Assembly (NCBI GenBank): GCA_051747425.1
Contig: JBNJGD010000004.1
Coordinates: 1-64,000, forward strand
Source of the DNA: HTCC5015 sp051747425
Lineage (GTDB): Bacteria; Pseudomonadota; Gammaproteobacteria; HTCC5015
Direction: 5' to 3'
Length of the DNA: 64,000 bases
Shown here: positions 53,408-62,703 of the stretch, one piece after another
Numbering within the stretch: the first letter of the stretch is position 1
Layout: every line of letters starts with the position of its first letter
Position numbers and translations under genes: made by a program
The notes under the pieces: model-generated
What the model was told of the DNA's origin: nothing
The model's database searches: none
The model's input: the letters and a program-made list of their open reading frames with translations, nothing else

Positions 53408-55039
53408 CTACGCCGAAACCGGCTGGGGTTGCGCCAGTGAAAAAGCCGACTCGATCGTGTGATCAACCCGCTTGAGCGGTTCCACTTTGATATCGCCCTC
53501 AAGCATGCCGCGAGACAGACAGATATCCGTATAGAGCGCTCGCGCGCCATCGCCAATCACACAACGCGGCGATTCCAATTGACCCAGATTGCGGGCCAGC
53601 TCGTAGTGAAAGTTTTCAGCCAGCATGCGATCCAGCACGGCGATGCAATGCTCGAGATTGCAATTGGGCTGCCCCTCGGCGAGAAGTAGATAGTGCGGTT
53701 TTTCGCCGCTGTCGGTATCCATGACCGCCAACAGAGATACCGGATGACAGGCCGTCTCCCGGGAGAATGCCTCCAGGGTGCGCTGGGCCAGCAGGACACT
53801 CATCTTTTCGCCCACCATATCAACCCCGTCATCCCGCCCCTTGAATACGAGACACGGCACGGCCCCCATGAAGCCCTCCACTTCGACGACATCGTTCATG
53901 CGGTAGCGCAGCAGGCCGTTGCCGGTACTCAAAATCGGCTTCACTCTCTGCCCGGCATCCAGCTGCCAGGGTGGCAGCACCTCCCCGGTGGAAAGATCTT
54001 CAAACTCGTAGACATGGCTCTGGTAAGCCAGCGGAAAACGCTCGCCCCAGGGGATGGTCACTACGCCTTCAGTTGCCCAGAGGCCCTTGCCCTCCACGGC
54101 TACGCCCGGCAGCTGCTGGCGCAGCTCGTGAGCCCAGTGGGCAGAGGACGCCGTATCCCAGGATGAAACCAGCGCGAGGCCGGGCCAAAGCTCCGACCAG
54201 AAATTGGACAGCTCCTGTCCGTCCCAGTCCATCAGTTTGTCGGCGGCCCGTGCGTTGACAGGCGGCGGGGTTCCCCCCATGCCAGCCGCGCGGTCTCCCC
54301 AGTCGCCGCGCGTCAGCACCTCGGCGATTTCTTCGCGGTGATCGCTCAAGACTTCAAACAAGCGCAACCCGAAGGTGGGGCTCCAGATGGAAATCATCGA
54401 CAAATCATCCGCCGAGGCCAGGTGGGCCACCGTGGCAAAGAAAGAGTCCTCCACGGTTTCCGTCATGGAAACGGACTGCGGCACCGCCTGGGAACTCTTG
54501 GCCACGATGCGTTTGACCGGCGACAACAAGTTCATGTCGTCGTTGATGCCCTCGCTCAGTTCCTTGCGACGGCCGTCCGGCAACCAGGACAGGGACCAGT
54601 AATGGCGCCCGCCCGCGATGCCGGGGTAATCCTTGTAGAGCTGATAGATCCAGGGCGCAATGGCGCTGTCGAGCTCATTCAGGAAGCTCTGGGTATAGGG
54701 GATCAGTTTGTACTTGGAGGTGGAGCCACTGGTCGGCTGATAGCGCATCACGGGATCATTGATCAAACTGCCCCGGCCGTCTCGCTGGGCCTCGATGTCC
54801 TCTTTCCAGTAGGCGTAATCCGTAACCGGCAGTTCGCGGGCATAGTCCTCCCAGCCGAGAGCGGCTGACACGCCGTGCCGGGCCCCGCTGGTGGAGCTGC
54901 TGACGCGCTCCACCAGGCGGGCCAATTTTTTCCGTTGAACGCTCTCCAGCTCCCGTGACTGGCGCTGGAAGCGACCGTGCCCCCCCTTCAAGGCCCAGCG
55001 CATGGCGCTGTGGGCAAAGGGCGTCACCCAGCGACTCAT
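53408..55039 (-). CDS. GH3-family acyl-adenylating enzyme (auxin-responsive GH3 type)
   Basis: 543 residues. N-terminal LVERVSSSTSGARHG and the ATP/AMP loop RYQPTSGSTSKYKLIPYT (about 98-115), then YRSHVYEFEDL-like YQSHVYEFEDLS, ILSTGNGLLRYRMNDVVEVEGF and the FKGRDDGVDMVGEKM hinge (about 420). Plant GH3 proteins conjugate amino acids to acyl hormones by an acyl-adenylate. Bacterial homologues are little known. Its ATG overlaps the stop of the upstream GNAT-like gene, so the two are coupled. Confidence 0.87.
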   Translation of the reverse strand: MSRWVTPFAHSAMRWALKGGHGRFQRQSRELESVQRKKLARLVERVSSSTSGARHGVSAALGWEDYARELPVTDYAYWKEDIEAQRDGRGSLINDPVMRYQPTSGSTSKYKLIPYTQSFLNELDSAIAPWIYQLYKDYPGIAGGRHYWSLSWLPDGRRKELSEGINDDMNLLSPVKRIVAKSSQAVPQSVSMTETVEDSFFATVAHLASADDLSMISIWSPTFGLRLFEVLSDHREEIAEVLTRGDWGDRAAGMGGTPPPVNARAADKLMDWDGQELSNFWSELWPGLALVSSWDTASSAHWAHELRQQLPGVAVEGKGLWATEGVVTIPWGERFPLAYQSHVYEFEDLSTGEVLPPWQLDAGQRVKPILSTGNGLLRYRMNDVVEVEGFMGAVPCLVFKGRDDGVDMVGEKMSVLLAQRTLEAFSRETACHPVSLLAVMDTDSGEKPHYLLLAEGQPNCNLEHCIAVLDRMLAENFHYELARNLGQLESPRCVIGDGARALYTDICLSRGMLEGDIKVEPLKRVDHTIESAFSLAQPQPVSA

Positions 55040-55875
55040 GAGGACTGCTGGGTGGCGCTTTCCTTGGCGGCTGCGGCCACTTTGGCGCGATTGCGTGCAC
55101 GGGTATCCATGCCCAGGATCTTGCGGAAGAGAAGGCCTACATACTTGACCACCGAGAGGTAGGCCACATCGCCGACGCAGGGCAGCTCCGTGCCACGGCG
55201 CCAGGTGGGATTGACGGTTTCAAAGAAGTCGATTTTGGGATACTTATCACGCATTTCCCCACTGATGTCAGCCACCCCGCCTTTGACATTCTGATACTGC
55301 TCACCAAAGTCCAGAAGACCCGTTTCACGGTTGTAGTAGCCGGGGAACAATCGCTCGCAGTAGTCTTCGGCCACATTCCGATAGCGCGCATTCTGCGCTT
55401 CCGTCAGCGAGCGCGAGGGGAAGTAGGTACCCTCGGGGAAGCCGTTGGCCATGATGAGATAGGTTTTATAACCCTTGGAAATCAGCAACCAGAACAGCGG
55501 TGTCAGCGGGTACTTAAGACGCTGGCGCACAACATAGAGGAAAAACTGTACCTGCAGAACCGTGGAACCCCAGTACTCTTTCTCCAGAATGGTGTCGCCA
55601 CTGAAAATGCCCATCGCCTTGCGGCCGTTGTCGTCAATCCGGCAATTTTTAACGGTGGAAAAACCGACAATCCGGTTGTCCGAGCGACGGCGAATCAGAA
55701 CGGCACCGCTCTTGTCACTCAAGTCCTTGATAAAAGTCTTCAGATCCGCACCGTCGTAGTATTTTTCAAAGACCTGGTACATCTGTGTGATGTCCTTGAC
55801 GCTGATCTTTTTGACGGGTTGGAAGTGGCCGCGCAGCGCTTTGGACGCCTTTTCTTTGGTTGACACTTGTTTCAT
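55036..55875 (-). CDS. GNAT-like N-acyltransferase, partner of the GH3 gene
   Basis: 279 residues from the ATG at 55875; a longer reading to 56031 lacks a ribosome site. A GNAT-like core (about 20-170, with AVLIRRRSDNRIVGFSTV and KAMGIFSGDTILEKEYWGS) is followed by helices and a C-terminal region of about 90 residues. Autoinducer-synthase-like in outline, but the LuxI signature residues are not recognisable, so no signal is claimed. Overlaps GH3 by 4 bases. Confidence 0.68.
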   Translation of the reverse strand: MKQVSTKEKASKALRGHFQPVKKISVKDITQMYQVFEKYYDGADLKTFIKDLSDKSGAVLIRRRSDNRIVGFSTVKNCRIDDNGRKAMGIFSGDTILEKEYWGSTVLQVQFFLYVVRQRLKYPLTPLFWLLISKGYKTYLIMANGFPEGTYFPSRSLTEAQNARYRNVAEDYCERLFPGYYNRETGLLDFGEQYQNVKGGVADISGEMRDKYPKIDFFETVNPTWRRGTELPCVGDVAYLSVVKYVGLLFRKILGMDTRARNRAKVAAAAKESATQQSS

Positions 55876-56076
55876 TTCAATCACCCCCCAGTGATTTGAT
55901 TTTGCAGTTACCCTCCCCTCTGTCGGGGAATGATGAACTCTATTACTACCGTTTGTCGGCGAAAAGGGCCCGGTTGTACTTTGTCGTGTTAAATCAAGCG
56001 TTTTAAATAAGTGCTCACATTTTGTTGACACTTGTTAACAATCGGCCGGAGCAATCAATGTCATTCAAAATCTGAT

Positions 56077-56090
56077 GTGACCCCGGTCAA
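56077..56090 (+). promoter_or_regulatory. Possible FNR/ANR site before ccoHIS
   Basis: GTGAC-CCCG-GTCAA matches TTGAC-N4-GTCAA except for the first base. A -10 at the class II position (CACAAT, 56113-56118) would put the transcript start at the start codon, so the site may act at another distance or the gene may be leaderless. Weak call. Confidence 0.35.
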
Positions 56091-56116
56091 GGCGATGTTT
56101 TACAATTCCGGGCACA

Positions 56117-56335
56117 ATGAGAGATATGAAATCATCAGACAAAGACCAAGCCCCCTGGTACCGCTACTTCTGGCCCTGGTTTGCCATTGGCATCATTGCC
56201 AGCGGTGTTGTCGGCGGCATTGTCACCATTGTGATCGCCACCCAGAACCCGCCCATACTGATTCGTGACGACATCGGGCGCTTTGGTCAGGTTCAAGAGC
56301 AGAAGGATACGCGCGAGCAGCGGAGCGAGCCGTGA
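56117..56335 (+). CDS. ccoH: Short CcoH/FixH-like protein
   Basis: 72 residues (or 69 from ATG 56126). PWYRYFWPWFAIGIIA and the single helix (about 17-40) followed by TQNPPILIRDDIGR match the N terminus of CcoH/FixH, but the usual periplasmic domain (total about 150-170 residues) is missing. The stop overlaps the ccoI start, as in other cco clusters. Stop codon is genuine in this reading; no downstream remnant in frame. Confidence 0.72.
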   Translation: MRDMKSSDKDQAPWYRYFWPWFAIGIIASGVVGGIVTIVIATQNPPILIRDDIGRFGQVQEQKDTREQRSEP

Positions 56336-58812
56336 AACGCAACACCGCCGGCCAACCAGCCGGCTCTGATGCCACCGGTGCCCCGCGCTGTCACCACTGC
56401 GCCGAAGTCATTCCCGAGGGCCAGGCGGTCATCGCCGCTAGCGGGGATAAAACCCGCTCTTTCTGCTGTCACGGCTGCCGCGCCGCGGCCGACCTGATTA
56501 TCGACAGCGGTCTGGGAGCTTTCTACCGTCTGCGCAATGGTGACGAACTCGACAACCGGATCACCCCGGTGGGCGAGGTTGATACCGAACACTGGCGCGC
56601 CTACGACAGCCGCGCGGCACTGGAGAGTTACACCAGCGAACTCGAAAACGGACGACGGGAGATCCGGCTCAGCGTGCCCCAGATCTACTGCAGTGCCTGC
56701 TCCTGGCTGCTCGATCGCAAGCTGAGTCAGATTGAAGCTGTTGAAGACATCCTTATCGCCCCCGAGCAGCGGCAAATGCGCCTGCGCTGGCGCGCTGACA
56801 TCACGCCCCTCTCGGACATCCTGATCGCCCTGGCCGAAATCGGTTATCCGGCGCGCCCCCTGGCCACTGGCGAGTCGGCAAGACTCAACCGGGAAGAGAA
56901 CCGCAGCGCCCTCAAGCGACTGGCGGTGGCCGGACTGGGCATGATGCAAATCATGACCTACGCCGCCAGTGTCTACCTGGGCGACTACCAGGGGATCGAA
57001 GAGGAGTTTCGCCGCTTTTTTCATTTGGTCAGCCTGCTGGTGGCCACTCTGGTGGTTTTCTACGCCGGAGCGCCCTTCTTCAGTAACGCCTGGCGCGACC
57101 TCCGCGCACGCCATCTGGGCATGGATGTGCCCGTGGCCCTGGCCATCGGCGGCGCCTACACCGCCAGCGTCTGGAACACGCTAAGCGACAATGGCCAGGC
57201 GGTGTACTTCGACTCCGCCGTGATGTTCATCTTCTTTTTGTCCATTGGCCGCTATGTCGAAATGCGCACTCGCCACCGCGCCCAGTCGAGCGCCGATGCC
57301 CTGGAACAACTGCTGCCGCCCCTGGTCGGCGTAAAGCGCGGCAGCGAAACACTGACGGTGGCACCTTCGGCACTCAGAAGCGGCGACCGGCTGTCGCTCG
57401 GTGCCGGTGATATCGTCCCCGGTGACGGTGAGATAACCGGCGGCGACGGGCGCTTTGACGAAGCCCTGATCAGCGGCGAGTCCCGCCCCCGCTACCGCAC
57501 TGTGGGCGACGATGTGATCGGCGGTGCCAAACTGGTCGATGGCGCCGTGGACCTGCGCATCATCAGCCAGGGCAAGGACAGTACCCTGGCACAGATGCAG
57601 TCGCTGATGGATCGCGCTCGCGGCCAGCGCCCGCGGCTGCAATTGCTGGCCTCCAGTGTGGCGCGCTATTTCGTCACCGGCTTACTGCTGATCGCGGCGA
57701 TAACGGGTATCTACTGGTGGCACACCGATCCGGATAACATGCTACCCATCCTGATTTCCGTGCTGGTAGTCACTTGCCCCTGTGCCCTGTCCCTGGCTGT
57801 GCCCACCGCCCTCACCGCCGCCGGTCAGGGGCTCAGCCACCACGGCATTCTGGTGGCCTCCGGCGACGCTCTGGAAACCCTGCCACGGATCGATCACTGG
57901 TGCTTTGACAAGACCGGCACCCTGACCAGCGGTCACATGCAAGTGGTCCGGGTACACCGCTTCGATGGCCCGACACAGGACAGTGAACACGCCCTTCTGG
58001 CCCTCGCCGCCCGACTGGAAGCCGGCGTTTCACACCCCATTGCCAGCGCCTTTGTCCAACACGGCAATGCCCCGTTGGAAAGCGCTGAATATTATGTTGG
58101 CCGTGGCGTGGAGGCAACCATCAACGGCTGTCGATTCCGCCTGGGCGAGCCCGATTGGGCCGCTGAACTGCGCCCCAAACAACACCTGTTCCTGCCGGAC
58201 ACCACGCGCCCACTGGTCATGCTGACCAGCGAGCGCCAGTGGCTGGCACTGTTTGAGCTCAGCGAGGACCTGCGCGACGGCGCCGCCGAGACCATTCAGG
58301 CCCTGTCGCGCCAGGGGCAAGTGTCGATCCTCAGCGGTGACGGGGAAGGCAGTGTCGCCTCGGTATCCGCCGAACTCGGGATTGGCGACTGGCGAGCGCG
58401 GCAACAGCCACGCGACAAGGTCGAGGCCATCCGCCAGCTTCAACAGCGCGGGCACAAGGTCGCCATGGTCGGCGACGGCGCCAATGACGCCCCGGTACTG
58501 GCCCAGGCCGATGTCACCGTAGCTCTGGCCAATGGCAGCCAGCTGGCGCAGACCGCGGCCGATGTTATCCTCCTGTCACCGCGTCTGGACGCCCTGCTGA
58601 CACTCAAGAGCAGCGCCCGGCGAACGCGCCGGATCATTCGCCAAAACATGGCCTGGGCACTACTCTACAATCTGACGGCACTGCCTCTGGCAGCCTCGGG
58701 CCTGATCGCCCCCTGGATGGCTGCCATCGGCATGTCCGCCAGCTCACTGATTGTGGTACTCAATGCCACCCGCCTCAGACGGGTGGTTCCCCCGGAGGGA
58801 AGCGACACATGA
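56332..58812 (+). CDS. ccoI: Copper P1B-type ATPase CcoI
   Basis: 826 residues starting at GTG overlapping the ccoH stop. N-terminal metal-binding CHHC (about 19-22) and an HMA domain with CSACS (about 121). Membrane CPC motif in VTCPCALSLAVPT (about 482), phosphorylation DKTGTLTSG (about 525), and GDGANDAP near 715. It supplies copper to the CuB site of cbb3 oxidase. Followed by ccoS with 4 bases of overlap. Confidence 0.95.
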   Translation: MKRNTAGQPAGSDATGAPRCHHCAEVIPEGQAVIAASGDKTRSFCCHGCRAAADLIIDSGLGAFYRLRNGDELDNRITPVGEVDTEHWRAYDSRAALESYTSELENGRREIRLSVPQIYCSACSWLLDRKLSQIEAVEDILIAPEQRQMRLRWRADITPLSDILIALAEIGYPARPLATGESARLNREENRSALKRLAVAGLGMMQIMTYAASVYLGDYQGIEEEFRRFFHLVSLLVATLVVFYAGAPFFSNAWRDLRARHLGMDVPVALAIGGAYTASVWNTLSDNGQAVYFDSAVMFIFFLSIGRYVEMRTRHRAQSSADALEQLLPPLVGVKRGSETLTVAPSALRSGDRLSLGAGDIVPGDGEITGGDGRFDEALISGESRPRYRTVGDDVIGGAKLVDGAVDLRIISQGKDSTLAQMQSLMDRARGQRPRLQLLASSVARYFVTGLLLIAAITGIYWWHTDPDNMLPILISVLVVTCPCALSLAVPTALTAAGQGLSHHGILVASGDALETLPRIDHWCFDKTGTLTSGHMQVVRVHRFDGPTQDSEHALLALAARLEAGVSHPIASAFVQHGNAPLESAEYYVGRGVEATINGCRFRLGEPDWAAELRPKQHLFLPDTTRPLVMLTSERQWLALFELSEDLRDGAAETIQALSRQGQVSILSGDGEGSVASVSAELGIGDWRARQQPRDKVEAIRQLQQRGHKVAMVGDGANDAPVLAQADVTVALANGSQLAQTAADVILLSPRLDALLTLKSSARRTRRIIRQNMAWALLYNLTALPLAASGLIAPWMAAIGMSASSLIVVLNATRLRRVVPPEGSDT

Positions 58813-58961
58813 ACCTGATCTATATGCTGATACCGATCGCCATCATCCTTTTAATCGCCGCCATCGGCGGTTTCTTCTGGGCCGTGGGCAACGGCCAGTA
58901 CGACGACCTGGACAGCCCCTCGCTGATAGCGCTCGAGGAGGACGAGGACGAGAGCGAGTAA
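58809..58961 (+). CDS. ccoS: Cytochrome cbb3 maturation protein CcoS
   Basis: 50 residues: MNLIYMLIPIAIILL begins a single membrane helix, then FFWAVGNGQYDDLDSP, the CcoS/FixS signature, and an acidic tail. ATG overlaps the ccoI stop. Needed for haem and copper insertion into CcoN. Stop TAA at 58959-58961. Confidence 0.93.
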   Translation: MNLIYMLIPIAIILLIAAIGGFFWAVGNGQYDDLDSPSLIALEEDEDESE

Positions 58962-59047
58962 CAAAGCCGGTATAAAGGCTTAATTCATCCGACCAGCTGT
59001 GTTCTACTCGGCGTATCCGTAAACCCGAGAGACAACAGGATCTGAAC

Positions 59048-60103
59048 ATGAATATCGATCGCAACAAGCCGGTGCTGGTCACCGGTGCCAATGGCTATGT
59101 CGCTTCATGGTTGACCAAAAAACTGCTCGACGAGGGCCTGCATGTCCACGGCACGGTGCGCGATCCGGGCAACGAAAGCAAGGTTGGCCACCTGAAAAAG
59201 CTGGCGGAGCACAGCCCTGGAAAGCTCAGCCTGTTCGCCGCCGACCTGCTTGAAGACGGTGCCTTCGACAAGGCCATGGAAGGCTGCGAGCTGGTATTTC
59301 ACACCGCCTCTCCCTTTGTCGTTCGCGGGGTCAAGGATCCCGATAAAGAACTGATTGAACCGGCCCGACAGGGCACGCGCAATGTGCTGGATTCCGCCAA
59401 TCGATGTTCTTCGGTCAAACGGGTGGTTCTCACCTCCAGCGTGGCCGGCATCTACGGCGATGCCGTCGATATTCTGGAGACCGAGCGGGGCGTCTTTACC
59501 GAAGCTCACTGGAACACCACCAGCCGCAACGATCACCAACCCTACAGCTACTCCAAGGTGGTGGCGGAAAAACTGGCCTGGGAAATGCAAAAAGAACAGG
59601 AGCGCTGGGATCTGGTCGTGGTCAACCCCGGCCTGGTCATGGGCCCCTCCCTGACCACCAGCAGCAACTCCACCAGCCTCAGCACCATCAAGGAACTGGT
59701 CGATGGCAGCATGCGCACCGGCGTCCCCGATTTGAGTTTCGCCCTGGTTGATGTTCGCGATGTCGCCCTGGGCCACTATCAGGCCGGGTTTACAGCGAGC
59801 GCCAGCGGGCGTCACATCCTGATCAGCGACACCACCACGATGATGGGCATGGTCGAGGCCATCAAAAAACATTTCGGTGCCAAGCGCTTCGCCTATCCGA
59901 TGATGGTGGCACCCAAGTTTGTGGTCTGGCTGATTGCCCCGCTACAGGGCGTAACAAGAGAGTTCGTCAAAAAGAATGTGGGCTACCCATTGCGCTTTGA
60001 CAACAGCTACAGCAAACGCGACCTTGACATGAGTTTCCGCCCCGTCAACGAGACCCTTGCCGACCACCTGCAACAAATGATCGACGATGGAGTGGTTCGC
60101 TAA
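59048..60103 (+). CDS. NAD(P)-dependent epimerase/reductase, dihydroflavonol-reductase-like
   Basis: 351 residues; AGGA ten bases before the ATG. Extended SDR: cofactor loop VTGANGYVASWL (about 11-22), TASPFVVRG, catalytic Ser in LTSSVAGIYG and YSYSK (Tyr and Lys of YxxxK near 168-172). Resembles cinnamyl-/dihydroflavonol-reductase and methylglyoxal-reductase-type enzymes; the aldehyde or ketone substrate is unknown. Single gene, divergent from nothing nearby. Confidence 0.87.
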   Translation: MNIDRNKPVLVTGANGYVASWLTKKLLDEGLHVHGTVRDPGNESKVGHLKKLAEHSPGKLSLFAADLLEDGAFDKAMEGCELVFHTASPFVVRGVKDPDKELIEPARQGTRNVLDSANRCSSVKRVVLTSSVAGIYGDAVDILETERGVFTEAHWNTTSRNDHQPYSYSKVVAEKLAWEMQKEQERWDLVVVNPGLVMGPSLTTSSNSTSLSTIKELVDGSMRTGVPDLSFALVDVRDVALGHYQAGFTASASGRHILISDTTTMMGMVEAIKKHFGAKRFAYPMMVAPKFVVWLIAPLQGVTREFVKKNVGYPLRFDNSYSKRDLDMSFRPVNETLADHLQQMIDDGVVR

Positions 60104-60106
60104 GGG

Positions 60107-60970
60107 TTAGCGCAGGAGCAGCAGGGGCTTTTGTGTGTGGTGGAGCATTTTTGAGGTGAAGCTGCCCAGCACCAGCTCGCGGATGCGCGTGTGGCCGAAT
60201 GCCCCCATCACCATCAGGTCGACCCCCTGCTCGAGCTGGTAGGCCACCAGGGCATCGTCAACATGGCCCTGCAGGGGGCTGACAGTGAGATCGAAACCGG
60301 CCTCCAGCAACTGGCCCTCGGCCTCTGCCAGCACCGCACCACTTCTGCCCACATGTACCAGGTGACAGGGCAAGCCGCGCAGCAAATCACTGCGGAGTAC
60401 CATGTCCAGGGCCTTTCCCGCCGCCTCACTGCCATCGTAGGCGAGCATGAAGGACTGCGGGGCCACAAAGTCGGCGTTGGCCACCAGAATGGGCTTGTGC
60501 AATGAGCGAATCACCGACTCCAGATGGGCGCCCAAGTGCCTGCTGTCGCCCTCGTGGTCCTCGCCGCGAATGCCCATGACTAGTACGCCGATGCTCTCCT
60601 CCCACTCGATCAGTGTCTCGGTCAGGCTGCCGTGGCGCTGAACGGTTTCGGCGCTCCCCGCTCCCGCGGCCTGCACTCGCTCGAGAGCGGCCTGCAACAT
60701 CAGCTTGCCCTGCTTGAGCATCAGCTTGCTTTTTTGCTGTTCCAGCGTTGCCAACTCCTCGAGTAATTCCTCCTGAGCACCAAAGCCGATGCTCCCGGAG
60801 AGGTCGGTCATGGCCGCACTGCGCGGGTGCTCGATGTTGTGCAAGAGCTTCAGGGGCGCCGACAGACGCTGACTGATCCAGGCGGCATAATCGCAGACAG
60901 CGGCACTGATAGGGGAGCCATCAATACAGGCGAGAACGGTGTCACTACCGGGTGTTTTGTCGCGGGTCAT
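60107..60970 (-). CDS. Tandem-domain universal stress protein
   Basis: 287 residues, two UspA domains (about 8-150 and 160-285). The second domain ends VDLMVMGAFGHTRIRELVLGSFTSKMLH, with the GxxG-hairpin ATP motif G-x2-G-x9-GS present. It starts 2 bases after the sulP stop, so the two form a leftward operon. Likely a stress-related partner of the anion transporter; role not known. Confidence 0.88.
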   Translation of the reverse strand: MTRDKTPGSDTVLACIDGSPISAAVCDYAAWISQRLSAPLKLLHNIEHPRSAAMTDLSGSIGFGAQEELLEELATLEQQKSKLMLKQGKLMLQAALERVQAAGAGSAETVQRHGSLTETLIEWEESIGVLVMGIRGEDHEGDSRHLGAHLESVIRSLHKPILVANADFVAPQSFMLAYDGSEAAGKALDMVLRSDLLRGLPCHLVHVGRSGAVLAEAEGQLLEAGFDLTVSPLQGHVDDALVAYQLEQGVDLMVMGAFGHTRIRELVLGSFTSKMLHHTQKPLLLLR

Positions 60971-60972
60971 GC

Positions 60973-62508
60973 TCAGTGTCCCCCCAGGACCTTGTCAATT
61001 TCTTCGGGTTTGTCATGAATACCAAAACGGTCGACGATGGTGGCACTGGCTTCGTTGAGACCGATCAACTCCACGTCCGCGCCCTCGCGGCGGAACTTGA
61101 TCACCGCCTTGTCCAGGGCACCCACTGCCGAAATGTCCCAGAAGTGGGCCCGACTGAGATCAATCACCACTCTATCCACCACTTCTTTAAAGTCAAAGTG
61201 GGCCAGGAACTTGTCGGCAGAATTGAAGAATACCTGTCCCACTACGACATAGCGACGGCTATCGATATCCCCTTCGTGGCTGAGCTCGCTTTTGACATAC
61301 ATGAAGTGGCTGACCTTGTTGGCAAAAAAGAGTGCCGCCAGCAATACACCGACAAACACACCAATGGCCAGGTTGTGGGTCCAAACCACCACGACCACCG
61401 TCGACAGCATCACCACATTGGACGACAGCGGATGGTGACTGAGGTTGCGTACCGAATCCCAGCTAAAGGTACCGATTGACACCATGATCATCACCGCCAC
61501 CAGGGCGGCCATGGGGATCCGCGATACCCAGTCGTTGAGGAACACGACCATAAACAGCAGGACGACGCCCGCCATCAGTGTCGACAGGCGACCCCGACCA
61601 CCGGATTTCACATTGATCACCGACTGGCCAATCATGGCACAGCCGGCCATGCCACCGAGCAGACCCGAACCGATATTGGCAATGCCCTGGCCCTTGCATT
61701 CTCGGTTCTTGTCGCTGCCGGTGTCGGTGAGATCGTCGACGATGGTCGCCGTCATCAACGACTCCAGCAGGCCGACCATCGCCAGCGCCGCCGAATAGGG
61801 AAATATAATACTCAGGGTCTCAAGGTTAAGCGGCACCTCGGGCCACAGGAACACTGGCAGGGAATCGGGCAAATCGCCCTTGTCACCCACTGTGGGCAGG
61901 GACAGCGCTTCAAGTCCCGACCACTGTTGAAACCAACCCACCTGGGTCAACAGGTAAAAGCCGGTCAGGGCAATGATGCACACCAGCGGCGAGGGAATGA
62001 CTTTACCCACTGCGGGAAGCAGGGGAAACAGGTAGATAATACCCAGCCCGGCGGCCGTCATGGCGTAGACATGCCAGGTCACACCGGTCAGTTCGGGAAT
62101 CTGGGCCATAAAGATCAGGATGGCCAGGGCGTTGACGAAGCCGGTGACCACCGAGCGCGAAACGAAGCGCATGAGTTCGCCCAGTTTCAGGTAGCCGGCG
62201 ACCAGCTGCAGTACGCCGGTCAGCAAGGTGGCCGCCAACAGGTACTGCAACCCGTGTTCCTTGACCAGGGTGACCATCAGCAGCGCCATGGCCCCCGTGG
62301 CGGCGGAAATCATCCCCGGTCGCCCACCGACAAAGGCGATAACGACGGCGATGCAAAAGGACGCGTAGAGCCCCACCTTGGGGTCCACACCGGCGACAAT
62401 GGAAAAGGCAATCGCCTCGGGAATCAGGGCCAGGGCGACGACAATGCCGGCGAGCACATCGCCGCGAACATTGCCCAGCCAGTCGCTTTTTGTCGAAGAC
62501 AAAATCAT
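60973..62508 (-). CDS. SulP-family anion transporter with STAS domain
   Basis: 511 residues from the ATG at 62508; a reading to 62580 is less likely. SulP N-terminal motif GDVLAGIVVALALIPEAIAFSIVAG (about 14-38) and about 12-14 membrane helices, then a C-terminal STAS domain (about 410-505, with VIDLSRAHFWDISAVGALDK). Exchanges sulfate, bicarbonate or dicarboxylates; substrate not visible. Followed by a UspA gene. Confidence 0.9.
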   Translation of the reverse strand: MILSSTKSDWLGNVRGDVLAGIVVALALIPEAIAFSIVAGVDPKVGLYASFCIAVVIAFVGGRPGMISAATGAMALLMVTLVKEHGLQYLLAATLLTGVLQLVAGYLKLGELMRFVSRSVVTGFVNALAILIFMAQIPELTGVTWHVYAMTAAGLGIIYLFPLLPAVGKVIPSPLVCIIALTGFYLLTQVGWFQQWSGLEALSLPTVGDKGDLPDSLPVFLWPEVPLNLETLSIIFPYSAALAMVGLLESLMTATIVDDLTDTGSDKNRECKGQGIANIGSGLLGGMAGCAMIGQSVINVKSGGRGRLSTLMAGVVLLFMVVFLNDWVSRIPMAALVAVMIMVSIGTFSWDSVRNLSHHPLSSNVVMLSTVVVVVWTHNLAIGVFVGVLLAALFFANKVSHFMYVKSELSHEGDIDSRRYVVVGQVFFNSADKFLAHFDFKEVVDRVVIDLSRAHFWDISAVGALDKAVIKFRREGADVELIGLNEASATIVDRFGIHDKPEEIDKVLGGH

Positions 62509-62665
62509 TTGGACTACTCGGTTTTTAATTGAAAACGAATTCGGAGGAAGCGCGTTAACGACTGGCGAAACGCATTGCATCGGCGGGAACTGTCACGACC
62601 GCTCCCGACCCGCCAACCGCTTTGGCGAGTGGCCGGGCCACGGCGCCGTCTGTGCGAGGGCGCGA

Positions 62666-62694
62666 AGCATAGCGAAAGCGCCCCGACAAATCAA
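62666..62694 (-). promoter_or_regulatory. Sigma-70-like promoter of the sulP-uspA operon
   Basis: On the reverse strand TTGATT (62689-62694) and TATGCT (62666-62671) are 17 bases apart. The leader to the sulP ATG would be about 150 bases and is GC-rich; no riboswitch was recognised in it. Confidence 0.5.
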
Positions 62695-62703
62695 AACGAA
62701 TGC

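Noticed and set aside
55036..55875. LuxI-type acyl-homoserine-lactone synthase
   Set aside because: Only the general GNAT outline fits; the conserved LuxI residues could not be recognised and no LuxR gene is near.
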